A stretch of 64,000 nt of DNA. Origin: Bacteroidota bacterium (GTDB lineage Bacteria > Bacteroidota > Ignavibacteria > Ignavibacteriales > Melioribacteraceae). The stretch covers positions 186,001 through 250,000 of the forward strand of contig JAEWUC010000002.1 in NCBI GenBank assembly GCA_023397505.1, read 5' to 3'. Below, piece by piece: positions 7,897 through 15,465 of the stretch (position 1 is its first letter; the number at the start of each line of letters is the position of its first letter). Made by a program: the position numbers and the translations under genes. The notes under the pieces were generated by a model. The model was not told the origin of the DNA and made no database searches. It saw only the letters and a list, made by a program, of their open reading frames with translations.

Positions 7897-8036
7897 ATCG
7901 CAATACTATTTCTCGCATCAACTGCTTTGATATGCAAATTTAATTTGGTATCTATAATCAGTTATCTGGAAGCCAGCATCCTTCTTTTTCGATTTCCAAC
8001 GTTTTTAGATATATTGCACTTCAAAAGAAAGACAAT

Positions 8037-8855
8037 ATGAACATAAACATACTTTTTATCGGCGATATAGTAGGTCAGCCCGGCATTAACATTACGCAGA
8101 TGTATTTACCCGGACTTCAAAAAAAATATCGCGCGGATGTTACAATAGTAAACGGCGAGAACGTAGCCGACGGCAAGGGCTGCACGGAAAAGGAAGCTAA
8201 AATTCTTTTTGACCTCGGCGTTAATGTTATTACCGGCGGAAATCATACCTGGGATAAACATCAATCGCAGGATTTAATGAAGAAGGACGGGCGGGTTATT
8301 CGTCCGTTGAATTATCCAAAAGGTACTTTCGGAAACGGATATTCAATTATTGAAACGCCGAAAGGAAAAGTTGCTGTTATTAATCTGCAAGGCAGGGCGT
8401 TTATGGCTACTATCGACTGTCCTTTCCGCGCGGCTGAATGGGTTATTGCGAAAATCAAATCTGAAGTGAAAGCTATTTTTATTGATATACATGCAGAAGC
8501 TACAGCTGAAAAACTTGCGCTTGTAAATTATCTCGATGGAAAAGTATCAGCAATTGTGGGAACCCATACTCACGTGCAAACATCCGACGAAAGAATTTTT
8601 GCAAACGGCACCGCTTATATAACAGATTGCGGTATGACAGGTCCGTATGATTCAGTTATAGGTATGAAAACAGACGCTGCGATAAATAGATTCTTATATC
8701 AAACACCTCAGAAATATCAAACAGCAACAGATAATGTTCATCTATGCGGAGTGTTTATGCGCGTGGATTCCGAAACAGGAAAAGCATTGGAAATAGAAAG
8801 AATATTTATCCCTGAGTTTGATAAAAAAGTTGAATTAGAAAATAAGGAGATATGA
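8037..8855 (+). CDS. ymdB: YmdB/TIGR00282 family metallophosphoesterase
   Basis: 272 residues, the usual length for this family of calcineurin-like phosphoesterases, which hydrolyse 2',3'-cyclic nucleotides in characterised members. Metal-binding motifs are visible in order: FIGDIVG (residues ~6-12), VNGENVADGKG (~38-48), GGNHTWDK (~66-73), IDIHAEATAEK (~150-160) and VGTHTHVQT (~179-187). Cytoplasmic. It is a stand-alone gene upstream of folD; in many bacteria it neighbours rny, which is not seen here. ATG 8037 fits the family N-terminus. Confidence 0.88.
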   Translation: MNINILFIGDIVGQPGINITQMYLPGLQKKYRADVTIVNGENVADGKGCTEKEAKILFDLGVNVITGGNHTWDKHQSQDLMKKDGRVIRPLNYPKGTFGNGYSIIETPKGKVAVINLQGRAFMATIDCPFRAAEWVIAKIKSEVKAIFIDIHAEATAEKLALVNYLDGKVSAIVGTHTHVQTSDERIFANGTAYITDCGMTGPYDSVIGMKTDAAINRFLYQTPQKYQTATDNVHLCGVFMRVDSETGKALEIERIFIPEFDKKVELENKEI

Positions 8856-8886
8856 TTTTCGAATTGAATTAAAGCTTGGAAGTGTC

Positions 8887-8917
8887 ATTTCGAATCCGCT
8901 TTAGCGGAGCGGGAAAT
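8887..8917. repeat. short REP-like palindrome before folD
   Basis: Outer arms ATTTC / GAAAT and inner stem TCCGCT TT AGCGGA form a hairpin inside the sequence GTCATTTCGAATCCGC. This resembles palindromes I recall as dispersed intergenic repeats in several bacterial phyla. It sits between ymdB and folD. Confidence 0.5.
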
Positions 8918-8962
8918 CGTTGTATCAGATTATGAGCAAATAATTTTGGGAGAATAGATTTA

Positions 8963-9844
8963 ATGGCTGTTTTAATTGACGGTAAAAAAATTTCTGTTGA
9001 GATTAAAGCCGAATTAAAGGTTAAGGTTGATGAATTAATCAATTCAGGCAAAAAGGTACCGGGACTTGTAACAATACTTGTCGGTGAAAATCCCGCGTCT
9101 CAATCGTATGTAAATTCAAAAGCAAAATCGTGCACCGAGTTGGGTATGTATTCAATTGTGGAAAGATTAGATGAAAATATTTCCGAAAATGAATTGCTTA
9201 ATCTTGTAAAGAAGTACAATGACGATCCGGCTATTCACGGTATTCTTGTTCAACTTCCGTTACCGAAACATATTAATGAAGAAAAGATTATTCATGCCAT
9301 AACACCGTTAAAAGATGTTGATGGATTTCACCCTGAAAGTGTAGGCAATTTAATGATCGGCAGTGATACATTTTACCCGTGCACGCCTTATGGAATTATG
9401 GAATTATTAAAAAGATACAACATTGAAACAAAAGGCAAACATGTAGTAGTTGTAGGCAGAAGCAATATTGTAGGCAAACCGGTTGCGATGATGCTTATTC
9501 AAAAGAAAGAAGGCGCAAATGCAATTGTTACGATATGCCATTCGGCGGCAAATGATCTAACAAAGTTTACAAGACAAGCAGATATATTAATTGCGGCGAT
9601 TGGTCAGCCAAATTTTATAAAGTCAGATATGGTAAGTGACGGAGTCGTTGTTATAGATGTGGGAATCAATAGGGTTGAAGATTCTTCAGCTAAAAAAGGT
9701 TATAAGGTAGTCGGCGATGTTGATTTTGAAAGTGTTGAAAAGAAATCATCTTTTATAACACCGGTTCCCGGCGGAGTTGGCCCGATGACTATTGCAATGC
9801 TTTTACAAAATACATTTCAGGCATATAACAAAATTGAAAAATAA
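8963..9844 (+). CDS. folD: bifunctional methylenetetrahydrofolate dehydrogenase/cyclohydrolase
   Basis: FolD interconverts 5,10-methylene-, methenyl- and 10-formyl-tetrahydrofolate in one-carbon metabolism. At 293 residues it is of standard length. Visible motifs are SQSYVNSKAKSCTELGM with the catalytic Lys-containing helix near residues 50-65, HGILVQLPLPKHI (~93-105), KDVDGFHP (~118-125), the NADP-binding VVGRSNIVGKP (~161-171) and TPVPGGVGPMT near the C-terminus. Followed after 14 bp by deoC on the same strand, so the two may be cotranscribed. Confidence 0.96.
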   Translation: MAVLIDGKKISVEIKAELKVKVDELINSGKKVPGLVTILVGENPASQSYVNSKAKSCTELGMYSIVERLDENISENELLNLVKKYNDDPAIHGILVQLPLPKHINEEKIIHAITPLKDVDGFHPESVGNLMIGSDTFYPCTPYGIMELLKRYNIETKGKHVVVVGRSNIVGKPVAMMLIQKKEGANAIVTICHSAANDLTKFTRQADILIAAIGQPNFIKSDMVSDGVVVIDVGINRVEDSSAKKGYKVVGDVDFESVEKKSSFITPVPGGVGPMTIAMLLQNTFQAYNKIEK

Positions 9845-9858
9845 AATTATTAGAGAAA

Positions 9859-10728
9859 ATGGACACACCGTTAATTGACAAAGTAGTATCTCAGGTATTT
9901 ATCGAAAAAGCGCTTCATGATTTTTACTGTCATGGCGGAACATGCGCCGGGTGGGAAAGAAATGTAGTAGATCAACCGGGAGCGGTAAAAAAAATAATTG
10001 ATAACGGCGCTGAAAGAATTGCCGCCGGTTTAGGCGTAGGCAATGAACTAATTGATAGCAAAGTAGCGCGAATGATTGATCACACTTTGTTAAAACCCGA
10101 TGCCACTCCAGATGAAATTAAAAAACTATGCGAAGAAGCAAAAAAATATAATTTCGCTTCGGTTTGCATCAATCCGTGTTATGTCGAAATGTGCCGTGAT
10201 CTTTTAAAGGGCACGCAGGTAAAAGTTTGTACGGTAATAGGATTCCCTTTGGGTTCGACAACTACCCAAGTTAAAAGAGCAGAAGCAGAACAAGCATTGA
10301 ATAGCGGCGCACAGGAGATCGACATGGTAATTAATGTCGGCATGTTGAAACAAGGCAATACTCAATATGTTTTCGATGATATTAATCAAGTTGTGCTTGC
10401 CGCAAAAAAACACAAAGCATTATGCAAAGTAATTATTGAAACTGCACTGCTTACGGATGAAGAAAAAGTTAAAGCATGTTTAATTGCTAAAGAAGCCAAA
10501 GCCGATTTCGTTAAAACTTCCACAGGATTTAGTAAAGGCGGCGCAACTGCCGGTGATATTGCATTAATGCGTTATGTTGTGGGTACTACCGTAGGCGTTA
10601 AAGCTTCCGGTGGAATAAGAACAGCAGAAGACGCACGCTTAATGATTGAAAGCGGTGCAGATAGAATCGGTGCAAGTGCAAGTGTTAAGATTGTCGGCGG
10701 GGAATCAAAAGTATCCGGCGGTTATTGA
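9859..10728 (+). CDS. deoC: deoxyribose-phosphate aldolase with N-terminal extension
   Basis: DeoC cleaves 2-deoxyribose 5-phosphate to acetaldehyde and glyceraldehyde 3-phosphate. The class I aldolase core starts near residue 70 (MIDHTLLKPDATPDEIKKL); the Schiff-base lysine lies in FVKTSTGF (~215-222) and VKASGGIRT follows (~247-255). At 289 residues the protein is longer than the usual 210-260: the first ~65 residues form an extension with an initial amphipathic helix (LIDKVVSQVFIEKALHDF) and a Cys/Gly-rich CHGGTCAGW segment. Such extensions occur in several lineages; its role here is unknown. Starts 14 bp after folD. Confidence 0.94.
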   Translation: MDTPLIDKVVSQVFIEKALHDFYCHGGTCAGWERNVVDQPGAVKKIIDNGAERIAAGLGVGNELIDSKVARMIDHTLLKPDATPDEIKKLCEEAKKYNFASVCINPCYVEMCRDLLKGTQVKVCTVIGFPLGSTTTQVKRAEAEQALNSGAQEIDMVINVGMLKQGNTQYVFDDINQVVLAAKKHKALCKVIIETALLTDEEKVKACLIAKEAKADFVKTSTGFSKGGATAGDIALMRYVVGTTVGVKASGGIRTAEDARLMIESGADRIGASASVKIVGGESKVSGGY

Positions 10729-10810
10729 TACATTCATTATATTATACCGGGCTTGCTTGTCCGCAGTATTTTTAGCGGAATCCGGCATCTAAAAAAATTA
10801 GGATTTATGG

Positions 10811-10860
10811 ATTCCAGCTTCTCGCCTCGTCTCCGACGAGTCGGAGCGGGACGCTGGAAT
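10811..10860. repeat. REP-like palindrome upstream of GIY-YIG gene
   Basis: Arms ATTCCAGC (10811-10818) and GCTGGAAT (10853-10860) enclose an inner palindrome CTCCGACGAGTCGGAG. A sequence-related palindrome with longer arms lies just after the GIY-YIG gene at 11207-11249. Confidence 0.75.
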
Positions 10861-10886
10861 GACAGAAAAAAATATTCATGTTGTCA

Positions 10887-10905
10887 TGCCGGGCTTGACC
10901 CGGCA
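10887..10905. repeat. REP-like palindrome immediately before GIY-YIG gene
   Basis: Stem TGCCGGG / CCCGGCA with a short loop, within TGTCATGCCGGGCTTGACC. This is a widespread type of intergenic palindrome. It ends 9 bp before the ATG of the GIY-YIG gene, so it covers the expected ribosome-binding region. Confidence 0.75.
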
Positions 10906-10914
10906 TCTATAAGA

Positions 10915-11199
10915 ATGTCATACTATGTTTATATATTAGCAAATAAAAGAAACGGTACACTTTATACTGGCGTTACAAATAATCTTATAAGAAGAATTTA
11001 TGAACATAAAAATGAATTGATACCTGGTTTTACTCGAAAATATCATATACATGATTTAGTCTATTATGAAGAGACGCCTGATATTAAGGAAGCAATTTTA
11101 AGAGAAAAAAGATTAAAGACTTGGAAACGAGATTGGAAGATTCAACTTATTGAAGGTTCTAATCCAACTTGGAAAGATTTATACTATGATTTGGTTTGA
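10915..11199 (+). CDS. GIY-YIG family single-domain endonuclease-like protein
   Basis: 94 residues comprising one GIY-YIG domain of the YhbQ/UPF0213-like type: YYVYILANKRNGTLYTGVTN (residues 3-22, with the Y-V-Y and T-G-V core), RRIYEHKN (catalytic Arg helix region), and YYEETPDIKEAILREKRLK with the conserved Glu near residue 60-65, ending WKRDW and W-K-DL. ATG 10915 is preferred because the frame upstream only translates the palindromic repeat. Palindromes flank it on both sides, as is common for this family; biological role is unproven. A GIY-YIG gene without partners, probably not essential and possibly mobile. Confidence 0.85.
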   Translation: MSYYVYILANKRNGTLYTGVTNNLIRRIYEHKNELIPGFTRKYHIHDLVYYEETPDIKEAILREKRLKTWKRDWKIQLIEGSNPTWKDLYYDLV

Positions 11200-11206
11200 T
11201 TGAAGA

Positions 11207-11249
11207 TTCCAGCTTCTCGCCTCGCCTCCGACGAGTCGAGAAGCTGGAA
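11207..11249. repeat. palindrome directly downstream of GIY-YIG gene
   Basis: Arms TTCCAGCTTCTCG (11207-11219) and CGAGAAGCTGGAA (11237-11249) pair perfectly over 13 bp. The left arm and interior are nearly the same as the palindrome at 10811-10860, so the nuclease gene sits between two related elements. Confidence 0.8.
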
Positions 11250-11308
11250 GGACAGAAAAAGTATTTTGACAAATAAGTAGTTTCTTTCCATAATGAAGGA
11301 ATTTATTA

Positions 11309-11533
11309 TTGGTATTAGATTTAATAGTAACAAAATCCGATGACGGAGTCACCGCAGAAGTTCCTTCTATCAAAGGGTGTGAGAGCTGGGCTCACCATGA
11401 AGAAGATGCTATTAATAAAACTCTTGAAATGTTCCGCTTTTATATGCAAAGGGGCGAGGAGATGAAAATTAAAATTGATCTTGCACGTAGGGAAGATAAA
11501 GTTATCGTTTATAAAATAATATTTGATAAATAA
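11309..11533 (+). CDS. HicB-like (antitoxin-type) small protein without HicA partner
   Basis: 74 residues with the HicB-type partial RNase-H-like fold: LIVTKSDDGVTAEVPSIKGC (residues 4-23), then EEDAINKTLEMFRFYMQ. The TTG start at 11309 is supported by AAGGA eight bases upstream; an ATG at 11293 opens a different frame that ends after 16 codons. No HicA-type mRNA interferase is adjacent. It overlaps the next gene by one base (TAATG), which points to translational coupling with the TrmH-like gene. HicB-fold proteins without HicA are frequent and need not be antitoxins. Confidence 0.7.
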   Translation: MVLDLIVTKSDDGVTAEVPSIKGCESWAHHEEDAINKTLEMFRFYMQRGEEMKIKIDLARREDKVIVYKIIFDK

Positions 11534-12123
11534 TGAGGAAATTTAAAACCGAGGAACGACTTCAAAGAATTACTGAGACCGTTAGATCCCGGCAATTTTC
11601 TTTGCATGTTGTGCTGGAAAATATTCACGACCCGCACAATGTGAGCGCAATATTCAGAACGTGCGACGCCGTTGGGATTCCGAAAGTTTCGTTTCTTTAT
11701 ACTGTAGAAAAATTTCCTAAAGTCAGCCGGGTTAGTTCTGCTTCTGCAAGCAAATGGATTGAAATTGAAAAATATAACAGCACTAATGAATGTATAACAG
11801 CATTAAAAAAAGAAAACTTTTTAATTTATTCGAGCATGCTCGATAAAGATGCGGTTAATTTATACGATCTGGATTTGACACAAAAAATAGCCTTTGTGGT
11901 TGGCAATGAACACAGGGGAATAAGCGAAGAAATAAAAAACTTATCCGATAAAACATTTTATATACCAATGCGCGGTATGATTCAAAGTTTAAACGTTTCG
12001 GTGGCAACTGCCGTAATATTATATGAAGTGCAGAGGCAAAGAGCGTTGAAAGGGATGTATTCACAAAGTGAATTATCGGATGAACAACTTGAAAACTTAA
12101 TTGATAAATGGTGTGCAAAATGA
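11533..12123 (+). CDS. trmH: TrmH-family (SpoU) tRNA/rRNA 2'-O-methyltransferase
   Basis: 196 residues with the SPOUT methyltransferase signature: LENIHDPHNVSAIFRTCDA (motif 1, residues ~30-48), FVVGNEHRGIS (motif 2, ~118-128) and IPMRGMIQSLNVSVATAVIL (motif 3, ~141-160). The length and absence of an L30e-like N-terminal domain fit TrmH, which methylates G18 in the D-loop of tRNA, better than RlmB. Substrate assignment remains inference. The gene overlaps the HicB-like gene by 1 nt and aroA by 4 nt (ATGA). Confidence 0.85.
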   Translation: MRKFKTEERLQRITETVRSRQFSLHVVLENIHDPHNVSAIFRTCDAVGIPKVSFLYTVEKFPKVSRVSSASASKWIEIEKYNSTNECITALKKENFLIYSSMLDKDAVNLYDLDLTQKIAFVVGNEHRGISEEIKNLSDKTFYIPMRGMIQSLNVSVATAVILYEVQRQRALKGMYSQSELSDEQLENLIDKWCAK

Positions 12124-13397
12124 TTCAGAAATTTCCAAATGTGCCTACTGTAAACGGGGTATTAAAATTATCGGGTGACAAATCTATTTCACATAGAGCG
12201 GTCATGTTCGGTTCTATCGCAAACGGTTTAAGTGTAATCCGTAATTGTTCAAAAGCCGAAGATGTTGCATCCACAATGAATTGCTTTCAAAAAATGGGAG
12301 TTAAATTTGAGAATAAGAAAGATGAAATAAAAATTTTTGGTTCCGGATTTAAGGGATTAAAAAAGCCTGATGGAGAACTATATGCCGGTAATTCAGGTAC
12401 TACAGCGAGAATAATATCGGGAATTCTTTGCGCGCAGGATTTTGAGACTGTTTTAACCGGGGACGAATCTCTTTCATCGCGCCCGATGAAGAGAATTGTA
12501 GAACCGCTAAAATTAATGGGTGCCGATTTAGAACCCGCGGTTAACGGTACTTTACCAATGAAGATTTTACCATCACCAAAACTTCATTCGATAGAATATA
12601 CATTACAAGTTGCCAGCGCACAGGTTAAAAGTGCGATGTTGCTTGCCGGAGTGTTTTTGGATGATGAATCAATAATTACAGAACCGTTAGCAACAAGAAA
12701 TCATACTGAAAAAATGCTAGATCTTAGAACTGAAATTTTTAACGAGGGGACTCGAATTCATGTTTCTAAAAATGATTATCCGCGTTCGTTTGAAATGACA
12801 ATACCTTCGGATATTTCGAGTGCAGCTTTTTTTATTGTTCTTACCATGTTAACAAAAAATTCAGAATTGTTCATTAAGAATGTTACTCTCAACGAAACAC
12901 GGACAGGGATTTTGCGTGTTGTAAAAGATATGGGCGGCAGAGTGCTTGAAGAAAATGAAATAGAGGAGAATGGAGAAAAAAGAGGTGATATAAGAATATT
13001 CTCAAGCGAACTTACAAATATTGAAATACCAAAGAATATCATTCCAAACATAATTGATGAGATCCCGGCACTCGCAATCGCAGGTGTTTTTGCGAATGGG
13101 ATTTTTTCTATACGGGATGCAAAGGAATTGCGAGTTAAAGAATCGGATAGAATCAAATCAATGTGTCATAATTTCAAATTGATGGGATTGGATGTTAATG
13201 AGTTTGAAGACGGATTCGAAGTTGCCGGTGAAATTAAAGGAAGTGATTTTGTATTCGATAGTTTTGGCGATCACAGAATCGCTATGGCATTTGCTGTTAT
13301 GTCTATGCTTTTGAAAAACGGCGGTTCTGTAAAAGGATTTGAAGCAGTTACTATTTCCAACCCTAATTTTTTGGAACAGGTTGATCGGATTACTTAA
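12120..13397 (+). CDS. aroA: 3-phosphoshikimate 1-carboxyvinyltransferase (EPSP synthase)
   Basis: AroA transfers enolpyruvate from PEP to shikimate 3-phosphate, step six of aromatic amino acid synthesis. Characteristic motifs are LSGDKSISHRAVMFG (residues ~15-29), YAGNSGTTARII (~88-99), SSRPMKRI (~118-125), QVKSAMLLAG (~163-172), RVKESDRI (~339-346) and FGDHRIAMAFA (~380-390). ATG 12120 is chosen since it overlaps the trmH stop as ATGA; an in-frame ATG at 12108 would add MVCK. The shikimate/tyrosine genes tyrA and aroF lie about 25 kb away rather than next to it. Confidence 0.95.
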   Translation: MIQKFPNVPTVNGVLKLSGDKSISHRAVMFGSIANGLSVIRNCSKAEDVASTMNCFQKMGVKFENKKDEIKIFGSGFKGLKKPDGELYAGNSGTTARIISGILCAQDFETVLTGDESLSSRPMKRIVEPLKLMGADLEPAVNGTLPMKILPSPKLHSIEYTLQVASAQVKSAMLLAGVFLDDESIITEPLATRNHTEKMLDLRTEIFNEGTRIHVSKNDYPRSFEMTIPSDISSAAFFIVLTMLTKNSELFIKNVTLNETRTGILRVVKDMGGRVLEENEIEENGEKRGDIRIFSSELTNIEIPKNIIPNIIDEIPALAIAGVFANGIFSIRDAKELRVKESDRIKSMCHNFKLMGLDVNEFEDGFEVAGEIKGSDFVFDSFGDHRIAMAFAVMSMLLKNGGSVKGFEAVTISNPNFLEQVDRIT

Positions 13398-13508
13398 TCA
13401 AAAATATAAGTATTGAGGAATGGTGTAAAATTAAATATAGTATGACACGTTGAGTGAATTAGTAATAAACATTTGAGAAAACATAATATTTCAACAAAGA
13501 GCAAACGG

Positions 13509-13590
13509 GACACAGATTTTTATGATGGTTATGATTTATTAAGATAAAAATGAATCCGTGTAAATCATAAATAATCATAATTATCCGTGT
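13509..13590. repeat. inverted repeat with 30-bp imperfect arms
   Basis: Left arm 13509-13538 (GACACAGATTTTTATGATGG...) and right arm 13561-13590 (...ATCATAATTATCCGTGT) are imperfect reverse complements. The sequence is of the type ACACGGAT/ATTTACACGG that I recall as a dispersed intergenic repeat in Bacteroidota, Chlorobiota and other phyla, often near GxxExxY-family genes. No gene lies inside it here. Confidence 0.6.
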
Positions 13591-13650
13591 TCTATTCTTC
13601 TATAACAATTAATTCACACATCCGGTATTATAATTAGAAATCAGTAATTA

Positions 13651-13683
13651 AACTCAATACTCATCACTTATAATTCTACACTC
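13651..13683. repeat. ACTC-rich short repeat, copy 1
   Basis: AACTCAATACTCATCACTTA followed by TAATTCTACACTC resembles sequences at 36044-36118 and 37704-37728 (ACTCATCACT and CTACACT blocks). All three lie in intergenic spacers next to gene ends. Confidence 0.5.
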
Positions 13684-13685
13684 AA

Positions 13686-15314
13686 TTAAGGCAATTCCAA
13701 AATCTGGTGCTCAAATTTGTTTATTGAGAGCTCGTTGTAAATCCATTTAATAATATCTAAACCGTACTTATTTGCGAAGTATATAAAATTCAGTTCCCGT
13801 TCCTGGAGATTAGTATTAGGGTATAATAAGTTCCTTACTTTTGTCAATTGCCTAATAGTTGTTTCGTATTTCTTCTTTTCAGCTTCTATTGCTCTATTCT
13901 TTAATGAATTTAATGTTTCATCAATTCTTATATGACTTTTACCGGCCACATCAATAAGTGTTTTATCCACATCAGCTAAGGCGGCGCTAAGTTCACCGAT
14001 AATTTCTTTTATTCTTTCGCTTGAATTTTGAAATACAGTTTCGAGATTAGTATTTGAATTTGCAGAAACAATTTTCGAAATCATTTCTTCCTCAGTGGTA
14101 AACAAATCAATGTATCCAAGCGAATACTTTGTGAGCACTGCCTTTGCGCCTTTTTCTACAATAGTAGCCGATGCGCGTGGATAAATATATGGCTGCTGAA
14201 GATCGTAAATTTTGTATAACGGAGTAATTTGGGCAAAGTAACTAATTTCACTGGGTCCGCCTATATAAAATGCAGTGGGGAAAAGGAAGTCTTGGCAAAT
14301 TGGGCGCAATAAAACATTTGGACTAAATTTCTCAGGGGAATTTTCAATTTGCAAAAGCAATTCTTCCTGTGTGAATTTTTTACGCTTGCCTTTTAATCTA
14401 TATTCTTTTTCAACGGGTTCAATCAATAATCGTTCGTTGTTTTCAAGATAAAAAAGATTAATCGGTTTCACTTTTACTTGTGCATGATATAATTCTTCAA
14501 GTTCGGCACTCCGCTCAACCAGGTAGCCGGTTTGATTCATGTAATTGGTTACTTCTTTAGTGAAAATCGGTTTTAATAAACTTTTTACTGCGGGGAAAAC
14601 CGGATTAAAAACAATCAAGCCGTAGTCGTCAAATAAATTAATCATTAATTCTCTGAATCCTTCGAGGAATGATTTGTTGATATCATAAAACGATTTTAGA
14701 AAAGCGATTAAGGAATTTTTAAATTCAGTGTCGCGCAATTTGTCTTGAAGCTCGGCAAATACATTCTCAATATTTGCGTTAAATTTTATTTCTGCAACCG
14801 AACCGCGATTAGCCTCTTCATCAAGTCCATCGTTGTATTCTAATTGCAATAATTGGTTCTCGTTGTTCAATATACCGGAAACTCTAACTTCGTCGTAATC
14901 GTGGTCATCGCCTTCGAGCCAGAAAACCGGGACAAACTGATAACCGTCATATTTTTCCTTCAAGTAGCTGCAAAGTTTTATTGCCGTAATTGTTTTGTAA
15001 ATCGTATAAAGTGGTCCGCCAAAAAGTCCAAGTTGTTGACCAGTAACTATAGCAATTGTTTTTGGGGAGTGCAGAGCATCTACATTAGCTTGAGTTTGCT
15101 TTGACGGTTTTAATGTTGCATATTGCTCGCGGATAATGTCTGCAAATTTATCGCGGTGAGGCCTTTCTTTTTCGCTTAGATGCTTGAAAAAAGCTTCATA
15201 AGTTTCCTGGTCTTTAAAATTACGTTCGTAAAATTTTTCTACGTTGCCAAATTCATGGAGATAATCCAGAAATAAATTTTGGTGTCCCGGTATATCAGAA
15301 AAATTTATATACAT
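13686..15314 (-). CDS. bshC: bacillithiol biosynthesis cysteine-adding enzyme BshC
   Basis: 542 residues, the usual BshC length. BshC adds cysteine to glucosaminyl-malate as last step of bacillithiol formation. The hallmark nucleotide-binding-like segment AIVTGQQLGLFGGPLYTIYK lies near residues 87-107, followed by FVPVFWLEGDDHDYDEV (~127-143), and the family motif RPICQDFLFPTAFYIGGPSE (~335-354). A long C-terminal coiled-coil region follows (LKNRAIEAEKKKYETTIRQL). It is transcribed alone, convergent with aroA. Its presence suggests this organism uses bacillithiol as low-molecular-weight thiol; bshA and bshB are not in the window. Confidence 0.92.
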   Translation of the reverse strand: MYINFSDIPGHQNLFLDYLHEFGNVEKFYERNFKDQETYEAFFKHLSEKERPHRDKFADIIREQYATLKPSKQTQANVDALHSPKTIAIVTGQQLGLFGGPLYTIYKTITAIKLCSYLKEKYDGYQFVPVFWLEGDDHDYDEVRVSGILNNENQLLQLEYNDGLDEEANRGSVAEIKFNANIENVFAELQDKLRDTEFKNSLIAFLKSFYDINKSFLEGFRELMINLFDDYGLIVFNPVFPAVKSLLKPIFTKEVTNYMNQTGYLVERSAELEELYHAQVKVKPINLFYLENNERLLIEPVEKEYRLKGKRKKFTQEELLLQIENSPEKFSPNVLLRPICQDFLFPTAFYIGGPSEISYFAQITPLYKIYDLQQPYIYPRASATIVEKGAKAVLTKYSLGYIDLFTTEEEMISKIVSANSNTNLETVFQNSSERIKEIIGELSAALADVDKTLIDVAGKSHIRIDETLNSLKNRAIEAEKKKYETTIRQLTKVRNLLYPNTNLQERELNFIYFANKYGLDIIKWIYNELSINKFEHQILELP

Positions 15315-15465
15315 AAAACTCCCGATATTATGAAAAAACTATTATTTTGTTGTAGGTAATTGATACACTTTTAAAAACGCTCTTAAATCCGAAATGAATT
15401 TAAGAAAAAAATTACTTGTCTAAAATCTTTATAAAATTGAAAAACACTAAAACGGGAATTTTTTA

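Noticed and set aside
10753..10914. N-terminal extension of the GIY-YIG gene
   Set aside because: The extra codons translate only palindromic repeat DNA; homologues start with the Y-V-Y segment, as from ATG 10915.
12776..13156. 126-codon minus-strand frame opposite aroA
   Set aside because: Lies fully within conserved aroA motifs and has low-complexity Ser/Ile composition.
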